A stretch of 62,672 nt of DNA. Source: Clostridiales bacterium (GTDB lineage: Bacteria; Bacillota; Clostridia; Oscillospirales; Oscillospiraceae). The position numbers were made by a program, and so were the translations under genes. The notes beneath the pieces were generated by a model. It made no database searches. It saw nothing but the letters and a program-made list of their open reading frames with translations, and was not told the origin of the DNA. Location of the stretch: the NCBI GenBank assembly GCA_902363045.1, contig CABIYX010000018.1, forward strand, positions 7,130-69,801. The letters run 5' to 3'. Every line of letters starts with the position of its first letter. Position 1 is the stretch's first letter. Positions 25,733 through 35,489 of this stretch are shown piece by piece.

Positions 25733-25772
25733 CTGCCCCCGCCGGTATGTCCTTTTTCTCCGGCGGGGGCAG
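25733..25772. terminator. Hairpin between the DUF1294 and OB-fold genes
   Basis: Thirteen-bp stem CTGCCCCCGCCGG/CCGGCGGGGGCAG (25733-25745/25760-25772). It lies 44 bp after the DUF1294 stop on the minus strand. The T-tract is on the plus side (TACATTTTG), so termination of the minus transcript is uncertain. Confidence 0.45.
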
Positions 25773-25815
25773 TACATTTTGTTATATTATTTTTTAATAT
25801 TACAGATTCGGCCAT

Positions 25816-26103
25816 TCATTTTGCAACATACCACCCGAGAAGGGCAGCCAGCGCCAGCTGAACGGCCAGCAGAGCGGGCAGCCCGTACCGGAAATACCAG
25901 TGCCTCGTCTTGTGGCGGAAGGTCCTCATCCCCGCAATGGCGCCCAGGCTCCCGCCCAACACCGCCAGCAGGAACAGGGCTTTTTCCGAGATACGCCACG
26001 CTCCCCGTCTGGCCCTTCTCTTGTCCAGCCCCATCAGCAGAAAGCCAGCCAGATTGACCAGCAGCAGATACCCGGCCAGCAGCTTCCAAAGTTCTACACT
26101 CAC
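25816..26103 (-). CDS. DUF1294 small membrane protein
   Basis: A 95-aa membrane protein with helices near residues 5-25, 40-58 and 72-92. The DUF1294 signature is clear: LMGLDKRRARRGAWRISE followed by LGGSLGAIAGMRTFRHKT. The function of the family is unknown. GTG at 26103 is preferred because GGAGGG lies 6 bp upstream; the in-frame ATG ten codons earlier has no ribosome binding site. Confidence 0.8.
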   Translation of the reverse strand: MSVELWKLLAGYLLLVNLAGFLLMGLDKRRARRGAWRISEKALFLLAVLGGSLGAIAGMRTFRHKTRHWYFRYGLPALLAVQLALAALLGWYVAK

Positions 26104-26204
26104 ACCGTTCCCTCCTCTGCGCTCATAAAACACTCACAGCCCCGGGGCGGCGGATGCCGCCTCCGGGGCCTGCGCTCCGTTCCGTATGCTCTTTGGACTG
26201 TCCC

Positions 26205-27866
26205 TTACTCCAGGATGGCCCCCCGGTCCGCAGAGGACACCAGCTTGGCATAGCGGGCCAGGTAGCCCGTCTTGATCTTGGGCTCGGGACACACCCACTT
26301 GGCCCGGCGGGCGGCCAGCTCCTCCTCTGACACCTTCAGGGTGATGGTGCGGGCGGGAATGTCGATGGCGATGAGGTCGCCCTCCTCCACCAGGCCGATG
26401 GTCCCGCCGGAGGCTGCCTCCGGGGAGACGTGCCCGATGGACGCGCCCCGGGTGGCACCGGAGAACCGTCCGTCGGTGATCAGGGCCACATCCTTATCCA
26501 GCCCCATGCCCGCAATGGCAGAGGTGGGGTTGAGCATCTCCCGCATCCCGGGCCCGCCCTTGGGGCCCTCATAGCGGATGACCACCACATCCCCGGCCAC
26601 GATCTTTCCGTCGTAGATGGCCCGGATGGCGTCGTCCTCGCTGTCGAACACCCGGGCGGGCCCCTCGTGGACCATCATCTCCGGGGCCACGGCGGACTGC
26701 TTGACCACACAGCCGTCGGGGGCCAGGTTGCCCTTCAGGACGGCGATGCCGCCGGTCCTGGAATAGGGGTTGTCCAGCGGGCGGATGATCTCCTCATTCC
26801 GGTTGACCACGCCCTCCAGGTTTTCGGCCACGGTCCTTCCGGTGCAGGTGAGGGCCGCCGTATCCAGCAGCCCGGCCTGCGCCAGCTCCGCCATCACGGC
26901 ATACACGCCGCCAGCCCGCTCCAGGTCCTCCATATAGGTGTCCCCGGCGGGGGCCAGGTGGCACAGGTTGGGCGTCCTGGCGCTGATCTCGTTGGCCATA
27001 TCGAAGGACAGCTCGATACCGCACTCGTGGGCGATGGCGGGCAGGTGGAGCATGGTGTTGGTGGAGCAGCCCAGGGCCATGTCCACCGTCTCGGCGTTGT
27101 GGAAGGCGGCCTCAGTCATAATGTCCCGGGGCCGGATGTTCTTCTCCACCAGGTCCATGATCTGCATCCCGGCGTGCTTAGCCAGGCGCAGCCGGGCGGA
27201 CCAGACGGCGGGGATGGTCCCGTTCCCCCGCAGGCCCATACCGATGGCCTCGGTGAGGCAGTTCATGGAGTTGGCGGTGTACATCCCGGAGCAGGAGCCG
27301 CAGGTGGGGCAGGCGTTGTTCTCGTACTCCTCCAGCCCCTCCTCGTCCAGCTTGCCGGCGTAATAGGCGCCCACGGCCTCAAACATGTGGGACAGACAGG
27401 TGCGGCGGCCGTCGTTCATGGTCCCGGCCAGCATGGGCCCGCCGGAAACAAAGATGGTGGGGATGTTTACCCGGGCGGCGGCCATAAGCAGGCCGGGCAC
27501 GTTTTTATCACAGTTGGGGATCATCACCAGTCCGTCAAACTGGTGGGCCATAGTCATGGCCTCGGTGGAGTCGGCGATCAGGTCCCGGGTGACCAGGGAG
27601 TATTTCATGCCCACATGGCCCATAGCGATGCCGTCGCACACGGCGATGGCGGGGAACTCCACGGGGGTGCCGCCGGCCGCCCGGACGCCGGCCTTGACGG
27701 CCTCGGCGATCTTATCCAGGTTCATGTGGCCGGGGACGATCTCATTATAAGAGCAGACCACGCCAATGAGGGGGCGCTCCAGCTCCTCCCGGGTGTAGCC
27801 CAGGGCATAGAGCAGAGAGCGGTTGGGGGCGGCGGGAGCCCCTTTTTTCACAACGTCAGAGCGCAT
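26205..27866 (-). CDS. ilvD: Dihydroxy-acid dehydratase
   Basis: Fe-S enzyme (553 aa) converting 2,3-dihydroxyisovalerate and 2,3-dihydroxy-3-methylvalerate to the 2-keto acids that precede valine and isoleucine. Cluster cysteines occur in [11 protein letters not shown] and [19 protein letters not shown]. The substrate/Mg region [15 protein letters not shown] and the C-terminal [11 protein letters not shown] are both present. The ATG at 27866 has AGGAGG 9 bp upstream. It is monocistronic, without other ilv genes nearby. Confidence 0.95.
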   Translation of the reverse strand: MRSDVVKKGAPAAPNRSLLYALGYTREELERPLIGVVCSYNEIVPGHMNLDKIAEAVKAGVRAAGGTPVEFPAIAVCDGIAMGHVGMKYSLVTRDLIADSTEAMTMAHQFDGLVMIPNCDKNVPGLLMAAARVNIPTIFVSGGPMLAGTMNDGRRTCLSHMFEAVGAYYAGKLDEEGLEEYENNACPTCGSCSGMYTANSMNCLTEAIGMGLRGNGTIPAVWSARLRLAKHAGMQIMDLVEKNIRPRDIMTEAAFHNAETVDMALGCSTNTMLHLPAIAHECGIELSFDMANEISARTPNLCHLAPAGDTYMEDLERAGGVYAVMAELAQAGLLDTAALTCTGRTVAENLEGVVNRNEEIIRPLDNPYSRTGGIAVLKGNLAPDGCVVKQSAVAPEMMVHEGPARVFDSEDDAIRAIYDGKIVAGDVVVIRYEGPKGGPGMREMLNPTSAIAGMGLDKDVALITDGRFSGATRGASIGHVSPEAASGGTIGLVEEGDLIAIDIPARTITLKVSEEELAARRAKWVCPEPKIKTGYLARYAKLVSSADRGAILE

Positions 27867-27902
27867 AGGGCGGACCTCCTGAAAAACAGAATCTTGTGTC
27901 AT

Positions 27903-27931
27903 ATACTATAACACCCGGGCAGTCGTGTCAA
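27903..27931 (-). promoter_or_regulatory. Promoter of ilvD
   Basis: Minus-strand TTGACA (27931-27926), a 17-bp spacer and TAGTAT (27908-27903). The leader is too short for a T-box. Confidence 0.65.
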
Positions 27932-27977
27932 GGGAAGTCCACATCCCCCCGAAAAAAACGGCGGCCCGCCGCGCCCC

Positions 27978-29012
27978 TCAGCCCCAACGGGCCAGCGCGG
28001 CCCTCGCCAGGCCATAGCCCAGGGCCATGCACCCCGGGAAGGTGGCCAGCCAGGCCGCCAGGATGGAGCGGACCACCCGCCAGTCCGCGCCCCGGGGTCC
28101 CGCGGCTCCCACCCCCAGCAGCGCCGCCGTCCTGGTGTGGGTGGTGGACACCGGAAGGCCCAGCAGGGTGGCCGCCAGCAGGCACAGGACGCCCGCCAGA
28201 TCGGCAGCAAACCCCTCCCGGGGGCCCAGGGTGACCATCTCCCGGCCCACCGTGTCGATGATCCGCCGCCCGCCCAGGGCGGTCCCCGCCGCCATGGCGG
28301 CGGCGCACAGCGCCATCAGCCATAGTGGGACAGAGAGGACCTGGGCCTCCTGCCGTCCCTGGGCCAGGGCCGCTCCCAGCAGGAAGACGCCGATGAACTT
28401 TTGTCCATCCTGGGCCCCGTGAAAAAACGCGGTCCCCGCCGCCCCCGGGATCTGACACAGGCGGAACAGCTTGGGGGACAGGGACCAGCGCCGGGTCATC
28501 CGCTCCGTCTGCCGCCCCGCCCAAAGCCCGGCGGCCACAGACAGGACCAGCCCCAGCAGCACCGCCCCCCACCTCTGCCAGCGGATGCAGGCAAAGCTCC
28601 CCTCCAGCGCCACTGCCGCCCCGGACAGCCCTGCCGCCAGGGCGTGGCTCTCACTGGTGGGGATCCCCCACCACCAGGCCGCCGCCGCCCACAGGACCAC
28701 CGCTCCCATGGCGGCGCACAGGGCCAGGGAGGCCGCTCCGGGCCCGCCGCCGAAGGCGGCGATGGAGTAGATCGTCTCCACCACGGAGGGATATACCGCC
28801 GTGACGCACAGCACCCCCAGAAAATTGCATACCGCCGCCAGGGCCACCGCCCTCCGGAAGGACAGGGCCCCGGTGACCACCGCCCCGGCGATGGCGTTGG
28901 GGGCGTCCGTCCAGCCGTTCACCACCAGCACCGCCAGGGTGAGGAGCACAGAGACCGTCAGGGCAGGGTTTTCCACCATCAGAGAAAAAAATGTGGAAAA
29001 AGAAGCAGGCAT
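27978..29012 (-). CDS. pit: PiT-family inorganic phosphate transporter
   Basis: A 344-aa membrane protein with about ten helices in two inverted halves. PiT signature motifs are VNGWTDAPNAIAGAVVTGA in the N-terminal half, GIPTSESHALAAGLSGAAVA, FFHGAQDGQKFIGV and LGLPVSTTHTRTAALLGVG in the C-terminal half. It probably moves phosphate by ion symport. No adjacent PhoU-like DUF47 gene is present, which is unusual for this family in Firmicutes. It sits upstream of ilvD but ends before the ilvD promoter. Confidence 0.88.
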   Translation of the reverse strand: MPASFSTFFSLMVENPALTVSVLLTLAVLVVNGWTDAPNAIAGAVVTGALSFRRAVALAAVCNFLGVLCVTAVYPSVVETIYSIAAFGGGPGAASLALCAAMGAVVLWAAAAWWWGIPTSESHALAAGLSGAAVALEGSFACIRWQRWGAVLLGLVLSVAAGLWAGRQTERMTRRWSLSPKLFRLCQIPGAAGTAFFHGAQDGQKFIGVFLLGAALAQGRQEAQVLSVPLWLMALCAAAMAAGTALGGRRIIDTVGREMVTLGPREGFAADLAGVLCLLAATLLGLPVSTTHTRTAALLGVGAAGPRGADWRVVRSILAAWLATFPGCMALGYGLARAALARWG

Positions 29013-29081
29013 GAAGCTTCACCTCATGCCCACTGTATGCGCCGCCCCGGCCGGATAGCCCAGACCCCGGAGAGGACGGCG

Positions 29082-30329
29082 TCAATCCTCCCCGCGCCCC
29101 GCCCCGGAGGGGGGAGGGGCGTGCCGCTCCCGGGCGGCGTCCCGCGGCTCAGAGGCCATCCCGATGGCTCCCTGTCCGTATTTGGCCCGGATGGCGTCCG
29201 TGGTCCGGGCCAGCCGCTCCAGACGCGCCCGCTTCTCCTCCCCGCCGCTGGGGAACAGCGTCTGCTGGGCGGCGGCCTCCTCCTCCGGGATGAGGGCAAT
29301 GGCGGTGACCGTCAGGGCCCGCACCGGCCGCTCCATGGTCCAGCAGCCCTCTGCCAGCTCCATGGCCGCCTGGGCGATCTCCCGGCCCAGGCAGGTAGGG
29401 ACCTCCAGCCGCTTCTGGCGGCTCAGGTCCCGGAAGTCCGGGTCCCGGATCTGGAGGGCCACCCCGGTACACTTCATCCCATGCCGCCGCAGACGGGCAG
29501 CCACCTGCCCGGCCAGCATCCCCACTCCGGCCTGGAACTCCTCCCGGCCCGTCAGATTCCGGGCAAAGGTGTTCCCGCTGCCCACCGACTTGGGCGGGGT
29601 ATACTGCCCCGCCGGGGCCACCGGGGCCCGGTCCAGGCCGTTGGCATAGTCGTGGAGCTGTGCTCCGTGCCGGCCCAGCAGACGGAACAGGCTCTCCCGG
29701 TCAAAGCGGGCCAGATCCCCGATGGTGCGGACGCCAAATTTTTTCATGGTCTCCGCCGCCGCCCGGCCCACATACAGCAGATCCCCCACCGGCAGAGGCC
29801 AGACCAGCTGCTGGAAATTCTCCCGGGTGATCCAGGTGGTGGCGTCCGGCTTTTTATAGTCGCTGCCCAGTTTGGCAAACACCTTATTAAAAGAGATCCC
29901 CACCGAGATGGTCAGGCCGAACTCCTGGCGCATCCGGCGGCGGATCTCATCCGCCAGGGCTCCGGGGTCTCCCCCGAACAGGTGGAGGGTGCCGGACACA
30001 TCCAGCCAGCTCTCATCGATACCGAAGGGCTCCACCAGATCGGTGTAGTCCTGATACATCCGGTTGATCCGTCTGGAAAACTCCCGATACACCCGGTGGT
30101 GGGCCGGAAGGAGCACCAGGTCGGGGCACTTCCGTTTGGCCTGCCAGATGGTCTCCGCCGTCTGGACCTGGAACCGTTTGGCCGGCTCATTTTTGGCCAG
30201 GATGATGCCGTGGCGGCTCTCCGGGTCCCCGCACACCGCCACCGGAAGGTGGCGCAGCTCCGGGTGGTCCAGCAGCTCCACCGAGGCGTAAAAGCTGTTC
30301 AGATCGCAGTGAAAAATGACCCGCTCCAT
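29082..30329 (-). CDS. dinB: DNA polymerase IV (Y family)
   Basis: Error-prone translesion polymerase (415 aa). Active-site motifs are HCDLNSFYASVE at the N terminus and FGIDESWLDVSG (usually SIDEAYLDV), giving the catalytic acidic residues. The HhH region GDLARFDRESLFRLLGRHG and a little-finger domain with GSGNTFARNLT follow. The ATG at 30329 has GGAGGAGCGCC upstream. The C-terminal tail (about residues 390-415) is low-complexity and shows no obvious clamp-binding motif. Confidence 0.92.
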   Translation of the reverse strand: MERVIFHCDLNSFYASVELLDHPELRHLPVAVCGDPESRHGIILAKNEPAKRFQVQTAETIWQAKRKCPDLVLLPAHHRVYREFSRRINRMYQDYTDLVEPFGIDESWLDVSGTLHLFGGDPGALADEIRRRMRQEFGLTISVGISFNKVFAKLGSDYKKPDATTWITRENFQQLVWPLPVGDLLYVGRAAAETMKKFGVRTIGDLARFDRESLFRLLGRHGAQLHDYANGLDRAPVAPAGQYTPPKSVGSGNTFARNLTGREEFQAGVGMLAGQVAARLRRHGMKCTGVALQIRDPDFRDLSRQKRLEVPTCLGREIAQAAMELAEGCWTMERPVRALTVTAIALIPEEEAAAQQTLFPSGGEEKRARLERLARTTDAIRAKYGQGAIGMASEPRDAARERHAPPPSGAGRGED

Positions 30330-30439
30330 GGCGCTCCTCCTCTCCCGGCCCCGGAATCCGTCCTCCCCGCCGCACGGGCCGCCTTTGCTGATATTATACC
30401 CTCTCCCGCCCGCAAAGTCAAACGCCCGTTCTATTTTTG

Positions 30440-30468
30440 TTGACAGTTTCCCCTCTCCCTGATAGGAT
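30440..30468 (+). promoter_or_regulatory. Promoter of the radical SAM gene
   Basis: TTGACA (30440-30445), a 17-bp spacer and TAGGAT (30463-30468). It lies 33 bp before the start. Confidence 0.65.
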
Positions 30469-30500
30469 AGGGACAAGAACAGAGCTCGGGAGGGAGCGCC

Positions 30501-31391
30501 ATGGACTATATCCCCGCCAAACACATCCTGGTCCGGAACAGGTCCACCGCCTGGTTCGGCACCGACCACACTATGAACCTGTACCGGGGCTGCTACCACG
30601 GCTGCCTCTACTGCGACAGCCGCAGCGACTGCTACCGCATCCCGGACTTTGACCGGGTGACTGCCAAGGCGAACGCGCTGCCCCTGCTCCGGGACGAGCT
30701 GGCCCGGAAGGTCCGCCCGGCCTTCATCGGTATGGGCGCCATGAGCGACCCCTATAATCCCTTTGAGGAAGCGCTGCTCCTCACCCGCCACGCTCTGGAG
30801 CTCATCGACGCCTACGGCTGCGGCGCGGCCGCCGCCACCAAGAGCGGCCTGATCCTGCGGGACGCTGACCTGTACCAGTCCATCCAAACCCACTCCCCTG
30901 TTATATGCAAGATCACCGTCACCACAGCGGACGGGGAGCTGGCCGCCAAGATTGAGCCCCGCGCCCCCTCCCCGGCCCGGCGGCTGAAGGCGGTGGAGGG
31001 CCTGGCCCGGGCGGGGATCTTCTGCGGGGTGCTGCTGATGCCGGTGCTCCCCTTTCTGGAGGACCGGCCGGAGCAGGTGCTGGAGGTGGTGGACCGGGCG
31101 GCGGACGCAGGGGCCCGGTTCATCTATCCAGGCTTCGGGGTGACCATGCGCCAGGGACAGCGCGAGTACTTTCTGCGGCAGCTGGACCTGGCCTTTCCCG
31201 ATCAAAACCTCTCACAGCGGTATCTGGCCCGGTACGGCAGCCGCTACCAATGCCCCAGCCCCCGGGCACGCCAGCTGTGGGAGATCTTTGCCCGCCGCTG
31301 TCAGGACCGGGGCCTGCTGTACCGGATGCCCCATATCGTCTCCGCCGCCACCCGGGGCTACGGGGACCGCCAGCTGAGTTTCTTCTCTTAA
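30501..31391 (+). CDS. Radical SAM protein, SplB/Rv2578c-like
   Basis: A 296-aa radical-SAM enzyme. The Fe-S motif is CYHGCLYC (CxxxCxxC) near residue 33, preceded by MNLYRGC, a pattern shared with the COG1533 group that includes spore photoproduct lyase relatives. GAMSDPYNPFE and KITVTTADGELAAKIEPRAP are further COG1533 features. The reaction is unknown; DNA repair is suggested only by distant SplB similarity and by divergent dinB next door. Confidence 0.8.
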   Translation: MDYIPAKHILVRNRSTAWFGTDHTMNLYRGCYHGCLYCDSRSDCYRIPDFDRVTAKANALPLLRDELARKVRPAFIGMGAMSDPYNPFEEALLLTRHALELIDAYGCGAAAATKSGLILRDADLYQSIQTHSPVICKITVTTADGELAAKIEPRAPSPARRLKAVEGLARAGIFCGVLLMPVLPFLEDRPEQVLEVVDRAADAGARFIYPGFGVTMRQGQREYFLRQLDLAFPDQNLSQRYLARYGSRYQCPSPRARQLWEIFARRCQDRGLLYRMPHIVSAATRGYGDRQLSFFS

Positions 31392-31534
31392 AAACAGTGC
31401 GACCGCCGCCGGTTTCTCTTTACGGCATCGGTCAGGCATGGTATGATAGAGGTCACGAACACACGCAGGCAGCGGCTGTCCCCACCTGCCCCGCCTGCGG
31501 CGGATGGGGGGAACCGCCCAGGGAGGCACAGACA

Positions 31535-32926
31535 ATGACAGAATGGAAGAAAAACACAGTCCATCCCCTCCGTATCGAGGGCTATACGGCGGAGGGAATG
31601 GGAGTAGCCCGGCTGGAGGGCCGGGTGGTCTTTGTCCCCTTTACTGCCCAGGGGGAGTTCTGGCGAGTCCGCCTGGAGAAGGTACGCCCCCAAATGGCCT
31701 GGGGCCGGGGCGTGGAGCTGCTGGAGCCCTCCCCGGAGCGGTCTGAACCGGACTGTCCCCTGTTCGGCCGGTGCGGCGGCTGTCAGTTCCGGCACCTCAC
31801 CTATGCCGAGGAGCTGCGGGCCAAGGGCCAGCGCATCGCCGACGCCCTGGAGCGGGTGGGCGGGGTCCGGCTGGACCTGCCCCCGGTGCTGGGCGCGGAG
31901 GCGCCCGACCGCTACCGCAACAAGGTGCAGTTCCCCGTGGCTCCAGGCCGCCGGGGCCCTGCGGTGGGCTACTACCGCCCCAGGAGCCACGATGTGCTGG
32001 ATGTGGCCGACTGCCTCCTCCAGCCGGAGATGGTCACCACCCTGCGTCTGGCCTTCCTGGGCTGGATGGAGGATTTTCATGTCCCCCCCTATGAGGAGAC
32101 GACCCGCTCCGGCCTGATCCGCCACCTGTACGTCCGCACCAACCAGGCTGGGGAGGCCCTGTGCTGCGTGGTGGTCAATGGAAGCTCTCTTCCCCATACC
32201 CAGGAGTTGGTCCGGCGGCTGCGCCAGGCCGTCCCCTCCCTGGTTGGGGTGGTGCTCAACCAGAACCCCCGGGACACCAACGTGATCCTGGGGCCGGACT
32301 ACCGCACCCTCTGGGGAAGGGATTTTCTGGAGGAGACCCTGTGCGGCATGACCTTCCGCCTGTCCGTCCCCTCCTTCTTCCAGATCAACCGGGCCCAGAC
32401 CGAGCGCCTGTATGCCAAGGCTCTGGACTTCGCCGGGCTCACTGGGACGGAGACCGTCCTGGACCTCTACTGCGGCATCGGCACGATCTCCCTGGCGCTG
32501 GCCCAGCGGGCCGCCCAGGTCATTGGCGCGGAAATCGTCCCCCAGGCCATTGAGGATGCCAGGGCCAACGCCGCCCGGAACGGCGTGGACAATGTCCGCT
32601 TCCTCTGCGGCGATGCGGGACAGACCGCCGCCCAATTGGCCCAAGAGGGCATCCGTCCCCAGGTGATCTGTGTGGACCCGCCCCGGAAGGGCCTGGCCCC
32701 GGAGGTCCCCGCCATCCTGGCCGGGATGGCTCCGGAGCGCATCGTCTATGTCTCATGTGACCCCGCCACCCTGGCCCGGGATGTAAAGCGCCTGGCGGAG
32801 CTGGGCTACCGGACGGTCCGCGCCCAGGGCGTGGACCTGTTCCCCAGGACCGCCCATGTGGAGACGGTGGCAGAGTTGGTCCGCAGTCCCATTACACCCC
32901 CCTTCCATTTGGAACAAACGCCTTAA
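31535..32926 (+). CDS. rlmD: 23S rRNA (uracil-C5)-methyltransferase, RlmD/TrmA family
   Basis: SAM-dependent RNA methyltransferase (463 aa). An N-terminal TRAM domain (about residues 8-60, RIEGYTAEGMGVARLEGRVV) precedes the Fe-S cysteines CPLFGRCGGCQFRH. The catalytic domain has SAM motif VLDLYCGIGTISLAL, VDPPRKGL and the nucleophile-bearing VYVSCDPATLARD. Family naming (RlmD versus RlmCD) cannot be settled by sequence alone. The ATG at 31535 has GGGAGG 9 bp upstream. Confidence 0.88.
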   Translation: MTEWKKNTVHPLRIEGYTAEGMGVARLEGRVVFVPFTAQGEFWRVRLEKVRPQMAWGRGVELLEPSPERSEPDCPLFGRCGGCQFRHLTYAEELRAKGQRIADALERVGGVRLDLPPVLGAEAPDRYRNKVQFPVAPGRRGPAVGYYRPRSHDVLDVADCLLQPEMVTTLRLAFLGWMEDFHVPPYEETTRSGLIRHLYVRTNQAGEALCCVVVNGSSLPHTQELVRRLRQAVPSLVGVVLNQNPRDTNVILGPDYRTLWGRDFLEETLCGMTFRLSVPSFFQINRAQTERLYAKALDFAGLTGTETVLDLYCGIGTISLALAQRAAQVIGAEIVPQAIEDARANAARNGVDNVRFLCGDAGQTAAQLAQEGIRPQVICVDPPRKGLAPEVPAILAGMAPERIVYVSCDPATLARDVKRLAELGYRTVRAQGVDLFPRTAHVETVAELVRSPITPPFHLEQTP

Positions 32927-32966
32927 CTTTTCACAAAAGACGCCTGCATTTCTCCCTTGTTACGGG

Positions 32967-32995
32967 TTGCCAGCCGCAGAATTTTGGGATACAAT
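32967..32995 (+). promoter_or_regulatory. Promoter of the yfiH-type gene
   Basis: TTGCCA (32967-32972), a 17-bp spacer and TACAAT (32990-32995). Confidence 0.6.
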
Positions 32996-33050
32996 AAAAT
33001 ATCACCATATCACCACGATCACACTGATCCGGTGCAAAGGAGGGACGTCC

Positions 33051-33863
33051 ATGGAGATCACGCGGTATGAGCGCCATGGCGTCCTTTTTGATTCCTGCGC
33101 CGCCATGGAGGAGGTCGGCTTTCCCAACGGCTTTTCCACCCGGGTGGGGGGCGTCTCCCCTCCGCCGTGGGATTCGCTGAACCTTGGGGCCTCCTGCGGC
33201 GACCAGCCGGAGCGGGTGGCGGAGAATTTCCGCCGTTTCTGCGGCGCTGTGGGGACGGACGCGGACGCTCTGGTGAAAAATCATCAGGTCCACGGGGATC
33301 TGGTCCGCCCGGTCACCTGGGCCGACGTACTCCCCTCCCCGGGCGCGCCCGGCATTGTGGAGGCCGACGGCCTGGTCACCCGGACCCCCGGCCTGTGTCT
33401 GACCGTCTTTTCCGCCGACTGTATCCCGGTGCTGCTGTGCGACCCCAGGAAGAAGGTCGCCGCGGCAGTCCACGCCGGATGGCGGGGCACCGCCCTAGGC
33501 ATCGCCGCCAGGGCTGCGGAGGCCATGATCCGGGACTTCGGCTGCCGCCCGGGCGACCTGATGGCGGCCATCGGTCCGGGTATCTCCCTGTGCTGCTTTG
33601 AGACCCACGGGGACGTCCCCGCCGGCCTGCGCGCCGGTCTGGGGGGCGACGCGCAGGCGTTCATCCATCCCATCTCCGGCACGGACCAGTACCATGTGGA
33701 CCTGAAGGGCGCCAACCGCCGCTGGCTGCTCCGGGTGGGCCTGTCGCCCGACCGTATCGCGGTCTGCTCTGACTGCACCGCCTGCGACAGCGCCGCCTTC
33801 TGGTCCCACCGCCGGCTGGGCTCCCGCCGGGGCAGCCTGGCCTCTGTGATCCAGATCCGCTGA
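33051..33863 (+). CDS. YfiH/LACC1-family purine nucleoside phosphorylase-like protein
   Basis: A 270-aa member of the multicopper-polyphenol-oxidase-like YfiH family, whose characterised members act on purine nucleosides. Conserved metal and active-site blocks are KNHQVHGD, FSADCIPVLLCDP, VHAGWRGTA and CCFETHGDVP. The ATG at 33051 has AGGAGGGACGTCC upstream. The next gene starts 7 bp after its stop, so the pair is probably co-transcribed. Confidence 0.88.
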   Translation: MEITRYERHGVLFDSCAAMEEVGFPNGFSTRVGGVSPPPWDSLNLGASCGDQPERVAENFRRFCGAVGTDADALVKNHQVHGDLVRPVTWADVLPSPGAPGIVEADGLVTRTPGLCLTVFSADCIPVLLCDPRKKVAAAVHAGWRGTALGIAARAAEAMIRDFGCRPGDLMAAIGPGISLCCFETHGDVPAGLRAGLGGDAQAFIHPISGTDQYHVDLKGANRRWLLRVGLSPDRIAVCSDCTACDSAAFWSHRRLGSRRGSLASVIQIR

Positions 33864-33870
33864 GGTGCCC

Positions 33871-35385
33871 ATGAGACGACAAATTTTCATTCTCTTTCTC
33901 GCCCTCTCTCTTCTGCTGTCCGCCTGCGGCTCAGATGGCGGAGCCTCCTCCTCTTCTTCCGCATCCTCCCCCCCGGCGGAGGATCACTCCAACAGTGTCT
34001 CCCTCCCTCCGGAGGAGCCTGCCGCCCCCCTCACTCTGGCCGCCTATCCCTCCGCCAGCTTTCACCCGGTCCTCTCAGGGAACAAGGCCAACCTCACTCT
34101 GGCCCCTCTGATGTACGAGGGGCTCTTCGCTGTGGACAGCCAGTTCCAGGCCGTCCCTCTTCTGTGCGAGAGCTACACAGTCAGCGAGGATCGGCTCACT
34201 TGGACCTTCACACTCCGGTCCGGAGTGACCTTCTCCGACGGCACTCCCCTCACAGGGGAGGCGGCGGCCCAGGCCCTCCAGACGGCGCTGGACCCCGCCT
34301 CCCGGTACGCCGGCCGCCTGTCCGGCGTCCAGTCCATCCGGGGCGCGGAGGGACAGGTCATCCTCACCCTCAGCCAGCCAAACAGCTCCCTGCCTCTCCT
34401 GCTGGACATCCCCCTCGCCCTGGGGACCGGGGCGCGCCCCCTGGGCACCGGTCCCTATCTGCTTACCGACAGCGGCGGCAGCCTCAGCCTCACCGCCCGT
34501 CCCGGCTGGTGGGGGGACTCCGGCTCCCTCCCGGTCCGGGAGATCCGCCTGGCCTCGCTCACCAAGCCGGACGAGCTGGTCTCCGCCTTCAACTCCGGAG
34601 AGGTGAGCCTGATCGATGTGGATCTGACCGGAACCAGCGAGCTGGGCTCCTCCGGCAGCTATCAGGTCTGGGATTACCCCTCCACCGACCTGCTCTATCT
34701 GGGCTTCAACGCCTCCCAGGGGCTGTGCCGGGACCCGGCGGTCCGCCGGGCCATCGCCCGTGCCATCGACCGGGACGCCCTGACCGAGACTATCTTCGCC
34801 CGGCACGCGGCGGCGGCGGCCATCCCGCTCCACCCCGTCTCTCCCCTTTATAATGAGGAGCTGGCCAAGCGGCTGTCCTATGACCCGTCCATCCTCACCG
34901 GCCTGGAGCTGAAGGGGCGCCCCCTGACGCTGCTGGTGAACATCGAAAGCACCGCCAAAAGCGCGGCCGCCAACGAGATCGCCCGGCAGCTCCAGGAGGC
35001 CGGGCTCCGGGTCACGGTGGAGCGCCTCCCCTGGGAGGAATACACCGCCGCCCTGGCCGCCCGGGACTTTGACCTGTATCTGGGGGAGGTCTATCTCACC
35101 CCGGACTTCGACCTCTCCGCTCTCATCGCGCCCGGCGGCGCGCTGAACTACGGCGGATGGGAGGACGGCGTCATTTCCGGCCTGCTCTCCGCCTTCCGCA
35201 CCGCGGAGGGGGAGCTGCGGCAGTCCGCCGCCTCCTCTCTGTACCGCTATCTCTGCCAGCAGGCGCCCATTGCGCCCATCTGCTTCAAAAACGGCTCGGT
35301 CCTCACCCAGTACGGGCGGCTGGACCAGCTGAACCCGACCCAGTACAACGTCTTTTATGACCTGTCCCAATGGGCAGTTCCATAA
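33871..35385 (+). CDS. Peptide/nickel-type ABC transporter substrate-binding lipoprotein
   Basis: Extracytoplasmic solute-binding protein of family 5 (504 aa). It has a lipoprotein signal with lipobox LLSAC near residue 17, followed by a long Ser/Pro-rich linker (about 20-50). SBP_bac_5 features are LTLAPLMYEGLFAVDS, LTWTFTLRSGVTFSDGTPL and RAIDRDALTETIF. The ATG at 33871 is favoured over GTG 33865 because GAGG at 33862-33865 would otherwise overlap the start. There are no permease or ATPase genes beside it, so it is an orphan binding protein. Confidence 0.87.
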   Translation: MRRQIFILFLALSLLLSACGSDGGASSSSSASSPPAEDHSNSVSLPPEEPAAPLTLAAYPSASFHPVLSGNKANLTLAPLMYEGLFAVDSQFQAVPLLCESYTVSEDRLTWTFTLRSGVTFSDGTPLTGEAAAQALQTALDPASRYAGRLSGVQSIRGAEGQVILTLSQPNSSLPLLLDIPLALGTGARPLGTGPYLLTDSGGSLSLTARPGWWGDSGSLPVREIRLASLTKPDELVSAFNSGEVSLIDVDLTGTSELGSSGSYQVWDYPSTDLLYLGFNASQGLCRDPAVRRAIARAIDRDALTETIFARHAAAAAIPLHPVSPLYNEELAKRLSYDPSILTGLELKGRPLTLLVNIESTAKSAAANEIARQLQEAGLRVTVERLPWEEYTAALAARDFDLYLGEVYLTPDFDLSALIAPGGALNYGGWEDGVISGLLSAFRTAEGELRQSAASSLYRYLCQQAPIAPICFKNGSVLTQYGRLDQLNPTQYNVFYDLSQWAVP

Positions 35386-35489
35386 GAAAAGATCCCGGCC
35401 GTCCGGAAGGACGGAACAGACCCGCCGCGCCGGCTCCTGCCCCGCGGCGCACGGCCGGGAATCAACAGAAAAAACGTGGAGGAATGGTT

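Noticed and set aside
27867..27902. T-box leader for ilvD
   Set aside because: The predicted promoter leaves under 40 nt of leader, too short for a T-box.
35386..35489. Purine or PRPP riboswitch before purL
   Set aside because: The leader is strongly paired, but no conserved core of either riboswitch is visible.
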